A stretch of 17,752 bases of DNA from RGIG3009 sp964490085 (GCA_964490085.1 CAZBAO010000024.1:1-17752), one strand, 5' to 3'; shown: positions 5,620 through 13,656, counted from the stretch's first letter. Notes: generated by a model from the letters alone, not told the origin. Numbers and translations are program-made.

Positions 5620-5729
5620 TTCTTTGGAAAATCAGGTCTTGCACCGGCTTTTCAACTAAATCTGTCGGTGACGGGTGTAGGGTTATGGGGTAATCTCATT
5701 TTAGAAATAAATTTATAAATTATAAGACT

Positions 5730-5758
5730 TTGACAAATACTGCAATATATGATATTTC
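5730..5758 (+). promoter_or_regulatory. Promoter-like sequence ahead of lactate permease
   Basis: TTGACA at 5730-5735 is a perfect -35. At 17 bp spacing the -10 would be TATTTC (5753-5758), and GATATT at 15 bp is the alternative, so the -10 is weak and may need an activator. The region from 5620 to here is AT-rich and shows no other clear element. Confidence 0.5.
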
Positions 5759-5809
5759 GAACAGCGATTTGAGGGTCTTGTAAAAACGGTTTTGATTGTG
5801 GAGGCCTGT

Positions 5810-7429
5810 ATGTTGGCAGTTTTAGCGTTTGTTCCCATTCTCGTAACGTTGGTGTTAATGTTGTGTTTTAACCGGCCCGCAAAATGGAGCTTGTTGGTTT
5901 CGTTGTGTGTGGCGTTTGTGTTCGGGCTTGTGTTTTGGAGCATTCCGTTCACCGAGTTGCTCGCAAACGTGGTATACGGAATGCTGAACTCTGTTGAGGT
6001 CTTGATCATTATTACCGGAGCGATTCTGGTTATGAACACCTTAAAGGCTTCCGGTGCTACAGCGGCGATCAATCAGGGCTTTATGAACATTTCTCCGGAT
6101 AAACGCGTACAGGCTTGTATTATCGGTTTTTCGTTTTGTTCATTTATCGAGGCGGCCGCCGGCTTCGGTACTCCTGCCGCGCTGGCGGGGCCGTTGCTGG
6201 TATGCTTGGGTTTCCCGCCCATGGCGGCGGCGATGATCACGTTGATCTTTGACTCGGCGGCTGTTTCCTTTGGCGCGGTGGGCACGCCCGTCACTTCCGC
6301 TTTGAACATTTTGGGATTGACCGATAACGAAGCGTTCGTTTCGGGAATTTCGTTTTGGACGGCACTGCCGCACGCGGTGGTTAGCGTCATATTGCCGCTC
6401 TTGGTTTTGATGATGACCACAAAGCTTTTCGGCAAGGAAAGATCATTCAAGCCCGCCTTGGAGGCGGCACCGTTTGCACTGTTCACCGGCCTTTCCTTTG
6501 CGCTGCCGCTCCTTTTGGTTTCAATATTTATCGGATATGAATTTGCCTCCCTTTTAGCGGCGCTGTTTTCAATTGCGGTTACCGTGCTGGCGGCGAAATT
6601 AAATTTCTTACTTCCTAAAAAAACGTGGGATTTCGGAGATCCCACCGAATGGAATAAGGAGTGGTTGGCGACCGCAAAGGTCACGCCCGTTGCGGAGTCC
6701 AGGATGCCGCTTCTCAAAGCGTGGTTGCCGTATTTAATGATTTCAGTGATCCTGGTGATTACCCGTATCCCGCAGTTAGGTATCAAGTCATTGCTGACCG
6801 GAGGAGTGCCTTTTGTCGTTACCGTAAACAATTTATTTGGGTTTGAAAATCTGGACTGGAGCTTAAGATGGGCGTATCTTCCCGGCACGTTTTTTATACT
6901 GGTGGCGCTTATTACCAACGTGATTCATAAGATGAGCCGTGAGAAAGTAAAACAGGCGTGGAAGGATACTGCCGTACAGGTTTCGGGTGCCGCGCTGGCG
7001 CTGTTGTTCGGGCTTGCCTTGGTTGAGGTCATGAAGTATAAGAATACAGACGGCATCAGTATGATGGATGAAATGGCGAACGCGCTCGCGATGGTCGGCA
7101 GGGAGCTGTATATACTGATCTCTCCGTTTATCGGTGTGTTAGGTGCGTTTGTTTCGGGTTCGGCTACCGTTTCGATGAATCTGTTTTCCAATCTGCAGTA
7201 TAACGCGGCGACCGTGTTGGAGTTGCCGACGGTGTATATTATTTCGATGCAGTGCGTAGGCGGAGCGGTAGGCAATATGGTTTGTATTAACAACGCGGTT
7301 GCGGCAAGCGCCACGATCGGCATTGCCGGTAAAGAGGGGAAGCTCATTAAAACCAACGTCATTCCGATGGTGATCTACACGCTGATAACCGTAGCCATTT
7401 TTTATATAGTCATTGCCGTTTCTCCTTGA
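5810..7429 (+). CDS. lctP: L-lactate permease family transporter (LctP)
   Basis: A 539-residue membrane protein with about 13 hydrophobic segments, the usual size of LctP/LldP permeases, which carry L-lactate (some also glycolate) into the cell with protons. The family core is plain: SFCSFIEAAAGFGTPAALAGPLL (around residues 105-130), then DSAAVSFGAVGTPVTSALNIL, and near the end GSATVSMNLFSNLQYNAA and QCVGGAVGNMVCINNAVAASATIG. ATG 5810 is chosen for GGAGG 5 nt upstream; an in-frame TTG at 5792 lacks one. Substrate cannot be fixed from sequence, and no lactate dehydrogenase lies next to it. The next gene has its own promoter overlapping this stop codon. Confidence 0.9.
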   Translation: MLAVLAFVPILVTLVLMLCFNRPAKWSLLVSLCVAFVFGLVFWSIPFTELLANVVYGMLNSVEVLIIITGAILVMNTLKASGATAAINQGFMNISPDKRVQACIIGFSFCSFIEAAAGFGTPAALAGPLLVCLGFPPMAAAMITLIFDSAAVSFGAVGTPVTSALNILGLTDNEAFVSGISFWTALPHAVVSVILPLLVLMMTTKLFGKERSFKPALEAAPFALFTGLSFALPLLLVSIFIGYEFASLLAALFSIAVTVLAAKLNFLLPKKTWDFGDPTEWNKEWLATAKVTPVAESRMPLLKAWLPYLMISVILVITRIPQLGIKSLLTGGVPFVVTVNNLFGFENLDWSLRWAYLPGTFFILVALITNVIHKMSREKVKQAWKDTAVQVSGAALALLFGLALVEVMKYKNTDGISMMDEMANALAMVGRELYILISPFIGVLGAFVSGSATVSMNLFSNLQYNAATVLELPTVYIISMQCVGGAVGNMVCINNAVAASATIGIAGKEGKLIKTNVIPMVIYTLITVAIFYIVIAVSP

Positions 7430-7454
7430 AATGCCTTTAGAACCGTGATATAAT
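7426..7454 (+). promoter_or_regulatory. SigA promoter, TTGAAA-17-TATAAT
   Basis: TTGAAA (7426-7431) overlaps the lactate permease stop codon, and TATAAT (7449-7454) follows after exactly 17 bp. Transcription would begin near 7461, leaving a leader of about 15 nt that holds the GAGGTGAT ribosome binding site of the PHP gene. Confidence 0.75.
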
Positions 7455-7475
7455 TCCCACATGAGGTGATCCGTT

Positions 7476-8762
7476 ATGGCTGACTATATGGTTGAAATTT
7501 ATCCCAAGGTGTTCAAAGCTAACACGCGGCAGACCGTACGTTTCAAAATGCTCAAGGACATTCCCAACGACGACCTCTTAGCGATAAGAATTATCCCAAT
7601 GGAAAAGCATACCGTTCTGCACACACCGCAATGTCGTATCAATGAAGAAAGACGGTACAGTCCTGTGGAGCTGAAAAGCTGCGGGGACGGGTTGTATTCG
7701 GCGGAGTATGACTTTACGGTCGAGCAGGAATACAACGTGAGGATCTACTATGACGATCAGCTGATCGCCTATGGACGGTTATACGCGCTTCAGGAGGATC
7801 TGGCCGCCTTAAAGCCGCTTAAAGGTGACACGCATCTGCACACCTGCCGCTCGGACGGAAAGGGTACACCGTTTGAGGTGTCTTGCGATTACCGTGCGGC
7901 CGGGTATGATTTTATTGCGATCACCGACCATCATAAATTTGCACCGTCCTTGGAAGCACAGGCGGAAGTGAAAGAGCTGACCGATCAGTTCTGTGTGTTC
8001 CGCGGCGAAGAGGTGCACAACAAGTCGATGGGGTACTTTCACATTGTGAATTTCAACGGCAAAAGCAGTGTGAACGATATTATCGAAACCGACGATGAAT
8101 ACGTCGACGGCGAAGTACAGAAGATCTTGGATACGCACGATTTCGCCGGCATTTCCGACCGGAGAAATATCGCGTACCGTATGTTCGTTGCCGACCACAT
8201 CCACAAAGCGGGCGGTTTGGCGATCATGGCGCATCCGTTTTGCAATACCTATGGCGAATACAATATGCAGACCGAGGAATTTGTCCATCATTGGCAGCAC
8301 GGCCATTTTGACGCCTTAGAGGTTATCGCCGGCTGTGACAGTGTGGGACACGGTAACAACCTGCAGGAGCTGTTGAGGTGCGATATGATAGCGGAAGGCT
8401 ATAGGATCCCCGTCGTCGGTGCATCCGATGCGCACTCGACACAGCCGATTCTGCCGAATGGCGCTTCCTCCCGATTTAACGAGCAGTTTACGCTGGTCTT
8501 TGCCAAAGATTTTGAGGAGATCCCCGCGGCGATCAAGGCGGAACGCTCGGTTGCCATTGACCGTCGGGATGATACCAATTTCCGCGCGATCGGTCAATTC
8601 CGTTATGCGAAATACGCGCGTTTCCTGATGGGGAATTATTATCCGCCGTATGCGGCCCTTTGCGAGGAGCACGCAAAAGCGCTGTCTGAAAAGGACGCTG
8701 AACAAATAGCGAAGGCCGAAAAGCAAATAGACGAATTCAAAAACAGATTTTACGCGTTTTAA
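7476..8762 (+). CDS. PHP-domain metallohydrolase
   Basis: A 428-residue protein. Residues 1-112 form a beta-rich domain (TVEQEYNVRIYYDDQLIAYG), and the PHP domain follows. The metal-binding motifs are all present: GDTHLHTCRSDG (H120, H122), AITDHHK (D151, H152, H153), GEEVH (E178, E179, H181), IMAHPF (H253) and VGASDAH (D318, H320), so an active, probably multi-metal phosphoesterase or other hydrolase is expected. The N-terminal sandwich plus PHP layout resembles CehA/McbA-like hydrolases. The substrate is unknown. There is no signal peptide. The tail 395-428 is a charged helix. ATG 7476 has GAGGTGAT 5 nt upstream. A 54-residue ORF follows after 49 nt, without a promoter of its own. Confidence 0.87.
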   Translation: MADYMVEIYPKVFKANTRQTVRFKMLKDIPNDDLLAIRIIPMEKHTVLHTPQCRINEERRYSPVELKSCGDGLYSAEYDFTVEQEYNVRIYYDDQLIAYGRLYALQEDLAALKPLKGDTHLHTCRSDGKGTPFEVSCDYRAAGYDFIAITDHHKFAPSLEAQAEVKELTDQFCVFRGEEVHNKSMGYFHIVNFNGKSSVNDIIETDDEYVDGEVQKILDTHDFAGISDRRNIAYRMFVADHIHKAGGLAIMAHPFCNTYGEYNMQTEEFVHHWQHGHFDALEVIAGCDSVGHGNNLQELLRCDMIAEGYRIPVVGASDAHSTQPILPNGASSRFNEQFTLVFAKDFEEIPAAIKAERSVAIDRRDDTNFRAIGQFRYAKYARFLMGNYYPPYAALCEEHAKALSEKDAEQIAKAEKQIDEFKNRFYAF

Positions 8763-8811
8763 TGTATCGCCGCAGGCGCTTGGGAAATGCTAAGCCTTGA
8801 GGTGAGAGGAA

Positions 8812-8976
8812 ATGGCAAGGTCGAAAAAACAGCCGCGGCAAGCATCACCGACGGAACCGGTATACCGCGCGACAGCGGAAAAGCCGATCGCAAAGGCCTA
8901 CCCGACCATCGATAACGATCTGGCGCGTGACAATCTGGAAAACGATCTGACAGCAGCAGATCTACAGGATCTGTAA
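8812..8976 (+). CDS. Small hypothetical protein, 54 residues
   Basis: Not on any family I recognise. It has a strong start signal (GAGGTGA at 8799-8805, 6 nt ahead of ATG 8812) and the stop is followed at once by a good terminator, so it is probably real. The protein is bipartite: a basic, Pro-rich head (MARSKKQPRQ) and a tail built of Asn/Asp/Leu blocks (NDLARDN, LENDLTAADLQDL) likely to form an amphipathic helix. There is no signal peptide or membrane span. The lack of a promoter in the 49-nt gap makes co-transcription with the PHP gene likely. Role unknown: perhaps a partner or regulator of that enzyme, or a small nucleic-acid or spore-associated protein. Confidence 0.7.
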   Translation: MARSKKQPRQASPTEPVYRATAEKPIAKAYPTIDNDLARDNLENDLTAADLQDL

Positions 8977-9001
8977 AAGAGCCGCGTTGCGGCTCTTTTT
9001 T
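8975..9001 (+). terminator. Rho-independent terminator
   Basis: AAAAGAGCCGC (8975-8985) and GCGGCTCTTTT (8989-8999) form an 11-bp stem around a GTT loop, with a T run to 9001. It overlaps the stop codon of the 54-residue gene and separates the PHP unit from rhaA. Confidence 0.9.
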
Positions 9002-9002
9002 C

Positions 9003-9030
9003 TTGTCTTTTCAGAAATATATGGTATACT
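9003..9030 (+). promoter_or_regulatory. SigA-like promoter of rhaA, TTGTCT-16-TATACT
   Basis: TTGTCT (9003-9008) and TATACT (9025-9030), 16 bp apart, lie directly after the terminator. No obvious palindromic operator for a RhaR-type regulator is seen in the 42 nt from -10 to start. Confidence 0.65.
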
Positions 9031-9072
9031 TAAATTCATAAAGAGAATGTCCTTAAAACAGGAGGTAATCGT

Positions 9073-10332
9073 ATGAGCGAGTATTTACAAGCGAAAGCGG
9101 TATACGCCAAGCACGGCATTGACACCGATGCGGCAATCGAAACGTTAAAAAGCGTACCGGTAGCCTTGCATTGCTGGCAGGGTGACGACGTGCGCGGCTT
9201 CGATCAAAAGAGCGACGGCCCGCTGACCGGTGGTATTCAGACGACCGGCAACTATCCGGGCAGAGCACGCACGCCGGAAGAATTGATGGCGGACATCGAT
9301 ATGGTATTGAAGCTCTGTCCCGGCACGAAGAAGATGAACCTGCATGCCTGCTATGCTGTTTTTGACGAAGAAAACGGCGGCTGGGTGGATCGTGACAGAA
9401 TTGAACCTAAGCATTTTAAAAAGTGGGTGGATTTCTGCAAGGCACGCGGGCTCGGCTGTGATTTTAATCCCACCTTTTTCTCGCATCCCATGTGTGATCC
9501 GCTTACCCTCGCCAGTCCCAATGAGGAAACTCGTGAGTTTTGGATCGAACACGGCAAAGCGTGTATCCGCATTTCGCAGTATTTGGCGGAAGAGCTCGGA
9601 CAGCCCTGTGTGATGAATATCTGGACCGGTGACGGCTTCAAGGATATCCCCGCTGACCGTATGGGCCCGCGTATGCGCTACAAGGAATCCATCGATGCCA
9701 TCCTGTCCGAGCCGTTTGATTTTGATATGGTGAAGCCTTGCGTCGAATCCAAGGTGTTCGGTATCGGTGTTGAAGCGTACACCGTGGGCAGTGCGGAATT
9801 TTCGCTCGGCTATGCGGCTGCAAATAAGGATAAGTGCATTCCGCTGATGGACAACGGACACTATCATCCCACCGAAGTGGTGTCGGATAAAATTCCGGCG
9901 CTCTTGACCTTCTTCCCGGAGATTGCCTTGCACGTGACCCGTCCCATCCGTTGGGACAGTGACCACGTCGTGCTGCTCGACGATGAGACCCGTGAGATCT
10001 GCAAGGAGATCGTGCGCTGCGGCGGCTTGGACGGCCGTGTTAAGATCGCGTTGGATTACTTTGATGCGTCGATCAACCGTATCGTTGCATGGACGGTCGG
10101 CTTCCGCAATGTTCAAAAAGCGCTTCTTATGGCATTGCTGACGCCTACGCAGTTAAAAGCTTTGCAGGATGACGATAACTGGACGGAATTGATGGTGCGT
10201 CAGGAGGAACTCAAGACCCTGCCGTTTGGTGCTGTGTGGGCACAGTATTGTGAAAGCTGCGGCGCTCCCGCGGACGGCGAGTGGTTCGCGGCTGCCAAGG
10301 CTTATGAAACGGACGTTTTGAGTAAACGCTGA
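9073..10332 (+). CDS. rhaA: L-rhamnose isomerase
   Basis: A 419-residue protein, the usual length of RhaA, which converts L-rhamnose to L-rhamnulose using divalent metal. Family landmarks: VALHCWQGDDVRGFD and GIQTTGNYPG near the N-terminus, MNLHACYA, NPTFFSHPMC, NIWTGDGFKD, GVEAYTVGSAEF, then DNGHYHPTE, RPIRWDSDHVVLLDD and ALDYFDASINRI. Likely metal ligands are E234, D260, H263, D295, D297 and D328. AGGAGG lies 8 nt ahead of ATG 9073. The usual partners rhamnulokinase and rhamnulose-1-phosphate aldolase are not in this window; the gene stands alone between its own promoter and terminator. Other aldose/ketose substrates are possible, since RhaA enzymes can be promiscuous. Confidence 0.95.
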   Translation: MSEYLQAKAVYAKHGIDTDAAIETLKSVPVALHCWQGDDVRGFDQKSDGPLTGGIQTTGNYPGRARTPEELMADIDMVLKLCPGTKKMNLHACYAVFDEENGGWVDRDRIEPKHFKKWVDFCKARGLGCDFNPTFFSHPMCDPLTLASPNEETREFWIEHGKACIRISQYLAEELGQPCVMNIWTGDGFKDIPADRMGPRMRYKESIDAILSEPFDFDMVKPCVESKVFGIGVEAYTVGSAEFSLGYAAANKDKCIPLMDNGHYHPTEVVSDKIPALLTFFPEIALHVTRPIRWDSDHVVLLDDETREICKEIVRCGGLDGRVKIALDYFDASINRIVAWTVGFRNVQKALLMALLTPTQLKALQDDDNWTELMVRQEELKTLPFGAVWAQYCESCGAPADGEWFAAAKAYETDVLSKR

Positions 10333-10338
10333 TATTTA

Positions 10339-10370
10339 TAAAAAAGACGTGCTGCAGCACGTCTTTTTTT
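10339..10370. terminator. Strong palindromic terminator
   Basis: GACGTGCTGCAGCACGTC is a perfect 18-bp palindrome flanked by A on the left and T on the right (10339-10370), so it works after rhaA and could also stop leftward transcription. It contains a PstI-type CTGCAG at the centre. Confidence 0.9.
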
Positions 10371-10371
10371 G

Positions 10372-10400
10372 TTGTCTTTTATAGTGGAGTGTGCTATAAT
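10372..10400 (+). promoter_or_regulatory. SigA promoter with extended -10, TTGTCT-17-TATAAT
   Basis: TTGTCT (10372-10377) and TATAAT (10395-10400) are 17 bp apart and TGC precedes the -10. It drives the MATE gene, starting 40 nt downstream. Confidence 0.75.
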
Positions 10401-10440
10401 CCAACAAGATAAAGATTTTGCGTATACAGGTGTCTGTCTT

Positions 10441-11820
10441 ATGTTCAAAAAACTTTTTGCACCGACTGATATGACGGTCGGTTCCGTCTGGAAAAGTATC
10501 GTGATGTTTACCCTGCCGATGCTCATCGGTAACATTGCACAGCAGTTTTACAGCACGGTGGATACCATCGTGGTGGGGCAATACGCTTCAAACGGCGATA
10601 ATGCTATTGCGGCGGTGGGCAGTGCCTTGCCGATCCTCAATATGCTGCTTGTGCTGTTTATCGGCATTTCAGCGGGCGCCAGCGTGATGGTGTCGCAGTA
10701 TTTCGGAGCGCGTAAGCGCGAGGAATTGTCCTACACGGTGGGAAACTGTATTACGGTGACCGCCATCGCCTGCGTGGGGTTGATCGCAATCGCCGCTCCG
10801 CTGATCCGACCGGTTTTGGTGCTGCTCAACACGCCTGCCACCATTTTGGACGGTTGTTATGACTATCTGATGATCTCGCTGATCGGTATGGCGGGCATGG
10901 CGTATTATAACATATTAAGCGGCATCCTCCGCGGCTTGGGCGACTCGGTATCGGCACTGATATATTTGTTGATCGCCACGGTCATCAACATCGTGCTGGA
11001 TATTTATTTTGTGGCTTCCCTGCATATGGACGTGGCGGGCGTGGCGCTGGCCACCGTGATCGCACAATTTATTTCGTCGGCTCTGTGTCTTGTAAAGCTT
11101 GCACGTATGCGGGAGCATTTCGACTTCGGCTGGCAGTACATGAAACCGGTCTCCCAGTATATCAAAACGCTTGTCAAGCTGGGCTTGCCCTCCGGTGCCA
11201 CACAGGCGATCTTTTCCTCTGCCATGATCGTGGTGCAGTCGCTCACCAACTGCTTCGGTGAGCAGTTTATTGCCGCCAATGTGGTTATCATGCGTGTAGA
11301 CGGCTTTGCGATGATGCCGAACTTCTCGTTCGGTACGGCTCTCACCACTTTTGCGGGCCAGAATGTCGGCGCCGGTAAATATGATCGCGTGTCCAAAGGC
11401 GCTCTGCAGGGAACCTTGTTGGCGGTTGGTTGTTCCACGGCTATCACGGCTGCGATCCTGCTGTTCGGTAAATCCTTGATGGGCGTTTTTACCGATACGG
11501 CTTCGCTTGTGGATATGAGCTATTACTTGATGAAGATACTGGCGGTGGGATATATCGCGGTCGCCGTCACACAAAGCCTGTCGGGCATCATGCGCGGCGC
11601 GGGGGATACGATGACGCCTATGTGGATCTCGCTGATGACAACGGTGCTGATCCGTGTTCCGTTGGCCTACGGGATCTCGTTCCTTACCCGTACGGCTGAG
11701 CTGCCGTTCGGCCGCTGCGAATGTATTCAGATCTCGCTGTTGTCCTCGTGGGTGCTCGGAGCGGTACTGACTGTCATTTTTTATCGTTTCGGCAAGTGGA
11801 AAAATAAAAAAGTTGCGTAA
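10441..11820 (+). CDS. MATE family efflux transporter
   Basis: A 459-residue membrane protein with 12 hydrophobic spans, two MATE repeats, and the family pattern throughout: IVMFTLPMLIGNIAQQFYSTVDTIVVG in the first helices, FIGISAGASVMVSQYFGARK, GILRGLGDSVSALIY, then NFSFGTALTTFAGQNVGAGKYDRV and SGIMRGAGDTMTPMW in the second half. MATE proteins export drugs or metabolites using sodium or proton gradients; the substrate here is unknown. ATG 10441 is chosen for AGGTG 8 nt upstream; in-frame starts to 10369 would overlap the promoter and terminator. It stands alone with its own promoter. No terminator is evident before the next gene. Confidence 0.93.
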   Translation: MFKKLFAPTDMTVGSVWKSIVMFTLPMLIGNIAQQFYSTVDTIVVGQYASNGDNAIAAVGSALPILNMLLVLFIGISAGASVMVSQYFGARKREELSYTVGNCITVTAIACVGLIAIAAPLIRPVLVLLNTPATILDGCYDYLMISLIGMAGMAYYNILSGILRGLGDSVSALIYLLIATVINIVLDIYFVASLHMDVAGVALATVIAQFISSALCLVKLARMREHFDFGWQYMKPVSQYIKTLVKLGLPSGATQAIFSSAMIVVQSLTNCFGEQFIAANVVIMRVDGFAMMPNFSFGTALTTFAGQNVGAGKYDRVSKGALQGTLLAVGCSTAITAAILLFGKSLMGVFTDTASLVDMSYYLMKILAVGYIAVAVTQSLSGIMRGAGDTMTPMWISLMTTVLIRVPLAYGISFLTRTAELPFGRCECIQISLLSSWVLGAVLTVIFYRFGKWKNKKVA

Positions 11821-11823
11821 CCT

Positions 11824-11853
11824 CTTGCGGTGTCGTCGAAAATCGTGTAAAAT
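11824..11853 (+). promoter_or_regulatory. Promoter-like sequence, TTGCGG-18-TAAAAT
   Basis: TTGCGG (11824-11829) and TAAAAT (11848-11853), 18 bp apart, lie immediately after the MATE stop codon and 32 nt ahead of the next gene. Read-through from MATE is also possible since no terminator separates them. Confidence 0.5.
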
Positions 11854-11884
11854 ATAAAAAAAGAGCTTTTAAGGGGGAACCGTA

Positions 11885-12526
11885 ATGCCGACATTACACA
11901 CGATGAAATACGCCACGAAACGCAACAATTTGTTCCTGCGTGTGGCAATGGGTCACTTTGCCACCGGTAACTGCCACAGCAATTACTACATTGACGTGGT
12001 CGCGCAGAAAGCTCGTATGTCCGAAGCACGCGCCGTGGCCGAGGAACTCAGCACCTATTACTACGCCGACACGGTGGTGGATACCATTCTGTGTCTGGAC
12101 GGTACAGAGGTCATCGGAGCTTGTCTTGCAGACTGCTTGTCTAAAGCGGATATCATCAACATGAATGCTCACAAATCCATTTATGTTGTCACCCCTGAAA
12201 CTGTCGGCGGAAATCAACTGATGTTCCGCGATAACATCGTGCCGATGATCGCCGGTAAGCACGTGATGATCTTAGCGGTCTCGGTCGCCTCCGGTAAAAC
12301 GGTGGAGGCCGCGATCGACGCAGTGCAGTATTACGGCGGCACGGTATCCGGTGTTTCGGCGATCTTCTCTACTGCCAAGGAATGCGGAGGGTTTCCGGTA
12401 CGCTCGGTATTCGATCCGAACGACCTGCCGGACTATCAAAGCTACCCCTCGCACGAATGCCCGCTGTGCAAGGCAGGTAAAAAAGTGGATGCCCTGGTCA
12501 ACTGCCACGGATTCTCAAAACTGTAA
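11885..12526 (+). CDS. Orotate phosphoribosyltransferase-like protein with altered PRPP loop
   Basis: A 213-residue protein with the type I phosphoribosyltransferase fold. ATGNCHSNYYIDV (26-38) matches the N-terminal orotate phosphoribosyltransferase signature, and DTILCLDGTEVIGACLA (66-82) the next loop. At the PRPP loop, usually four hydrophobics, two acids and T-G, it reads VMILAVSVASGKT (127-139): the acidic pair is replaced by Ala-Val. Catalysis by the normal route is therefore doubtful; it may bind another ligand or regulate. A tail with CPLC (192-195) and NCHGF adds a possible metal-binding pair. AAGGGGGA lies 6 nt ahead of ATG. No pyrimidine genes adjoin. Length matches family norms, so it is not a fragment. 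Confidence 0.75.
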   Translation: MPTLHTMKYATKRNNLFLRVAMGHFATGNCHSNYYIDVVAQKARMSEARAVAEELSTYYYADTVVDTILCLDGTEVIGACLADCLSKADIINMNAHKSIYVVTPETVGGNQLMFRDNIVPMIAGKHVMILAVSVASGKTVEAAIDAVQYYGGTVSGVSAIFSTAKECGGFPVRSVFDPNDLPDYQSYPSHECPLCKAGKKVDALVNCHGFSKL

Positions 12527-12532
12527 TTTTAC

Positions 12533-12565
12533 AAAACAGGACAGCCGATCGGCTGTCCTGTTTTT
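12533..12565. terminator. Strong palindromic terminator
   Basis: ACAGGACAGCCGATCGGCTG and its complement form a near-continuous 13-bp-arm palindrome (ACAGGACAGCCGA/TCGGCTGTCCTGT) with A on the left and five T on the right. It ends the phosphoribosyltransferase-like gene. Confidence 0.9.
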
Positions 12566-12612
12566 GCATACTATGCGCTGTCTGTCGCATCCTATTTCGT
12601 AGGAGGGATAGT

Positions 12613-13587
12613 ATGTGTACAGCGATCACCTATCAGACTAACGACTTTTATTTCGGTAGGACGTTGGATTACGAAATATCGTTTGGCGAAACGGTAACGG
12701 TTACGCCGCGCCGGTTTCCGTTGGCGTTTCGTCACGGCGGAGAGTGGGAGCTCCACTATTCTATGATCGGAATGGCTCACGCGGCGGAGGGGTATCCCTT
12801 GTACTATGATGCTGTCAACGAAAAAGGGCTCTGTATGGCGGGCTTGAATTTTGTCGGCAATGCCTGCTATGCGGATCCTGTCCCCGACAAGGACAATATT
12901 GCTCAATTTGAGCTGATCCCGTGGCTGCTTGGACAGTGTGCCACGGTGGATGAGGTGCGTGGAAAAACAAAAACTCTCAATCTCGTCGGGACACCGTTCA
13001 ACGCACAGCTTCCCACGGCGCATCTGCACTGGCTGATCGCGGACAAAACCGAGGCGATCGTGCTGGAATCGGTGAAAGAGGGGCTGCGGATATACGACAA
13101 TACGGTCGGTGTGCTGACCAACAACCCGCCGTTTGAGGAGCAGTTGCACGAGCTCCGACGCTACGCCCGCCTTTCCGCAAAAGAGCCTGCTTATACCGGC
13201 GATCCCCGCGCGTATAGTCGAGGTAGGGGAGCAGTGGGCTTGCCGGGCGATCTGTCGTCACAGTCGCGGTTTGTGCGTGCGGTATTCACCAGGCAACATT
13301 CGGTATCGGGAACTGCCGAAGCGGAAAGCGTCAGCCAGTTTTTTCATATACTGGGCACGGTCGAGCAAACGCGCGGCTGCTGTGAACTCGAAAACGGTGA
13401 ATACGAGATCACCCGATATACTTCCTGCTGTAACGCTGATAAAGGCGTCTATTATTATACGACCTACGGCAATCGGAGCATTACGGCGGTGGATATGCAC
13501 TGTGAGGATTTCGACGGCGCCCGCTTGGTCTCGTATCCGCTTATCACCGCAGAGCAGATCAAACGGCAAAACGAAATGTCGAATTAG
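12613..13587 (+). CDS. Choloylglycine hydrolase family enzyme (bile salt hydrolase or penicillin V acylase)
   Basis: A 324-residue Ntn-hydrolase that cleaves amide bonds, as in deconjugating glycine- or taurine-linked bile acids. After Met removal Cys2 is the nucleophile, which fixes the start; GGAGGG precedes it. The catalytic set fits the family: C2, R16 and D19 (FGRTLDY), N79 (GLNF), N170/N171 (LTNNP) and R219 (SRFVRA, after GLPGDLSSQ). The loop and LTNNP/GLPGDLSS pattern favour bile salt hydrolase, but penicillin V acylase or another N-acyl amide hydrolase cannot be excluded. No signal peptide; cytoplasmic. The promoter is not obvious (TTGCAT at 12564 has no good -10). The next gene is a SulP transporter with its own promoter. 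Confidence 0.85.
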   Translation: MCTAITYQTNDFYFGRTLDYEISFGETVTVTPRRFPLAFRHGGEWELHYSMIGMAHAAEGYPLYYDAVNEKGLCMAGLNFVGNACYADPVPDKDNIAQFELIPWLLGQCATVDEVRGKTKTLNLVGTPFNAQLPTAHLHWLIADKTEAIVLESVKEGLRIYDNTVGVLTNNPPFEEQLHELRRYARLSAKEPAYTGDPRAYSRGRGAVGLPGDLSSQSRFVRAVFTRQHSVSGTAEAESVSQFFHILGTVEQTRGCCELENGEYEITRYTSCCNADKGVYYYTTYGNRSITAVDMHCEDFDGARLVSYPLITAEQIKRQNEMSN

Positions 13588-13600
13588 GTCGTTTCCTTTA

Positions 13601-13628
13601 TTGACAAACGTCGCGGCAGTGCTATAAT
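13601..13628 (+). promoter_or_regulatory. SigA promoter with extended -10, TTGACA-16-TATAAT
   Basis: Both hexamers are perfect: TTGACA (13601-13606) and TATAAT (13623-13628), 16 bp apart, with TGC before the -10. It lies 13 nt after the bile salt hydrolase-like stop codon and drives the SulP gene. Confidence 0.85.
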
Positions 13629-13656
13629 AGTGTGCGGTTGGGGAGAGGTGTATACG

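Noticed and set aside
5620..5729. Riboswitch or leader ahead of the lactate permease
   Set aside because: Only a weak CACCG/CGGTG pairing is seen, and the perfect -35 box at 5730 lies downstream of it, so it would not be in the transcript.
6073..6918. Long minus-strand frame inside the lactate permease gene
   Set aside because: Shadow of the high-GC third codon positions of the permease; no ribosome binding site or domain. The same applies to the frames opposite rhaA (9145-10116) and opposite the sigma gene (1369-1974).
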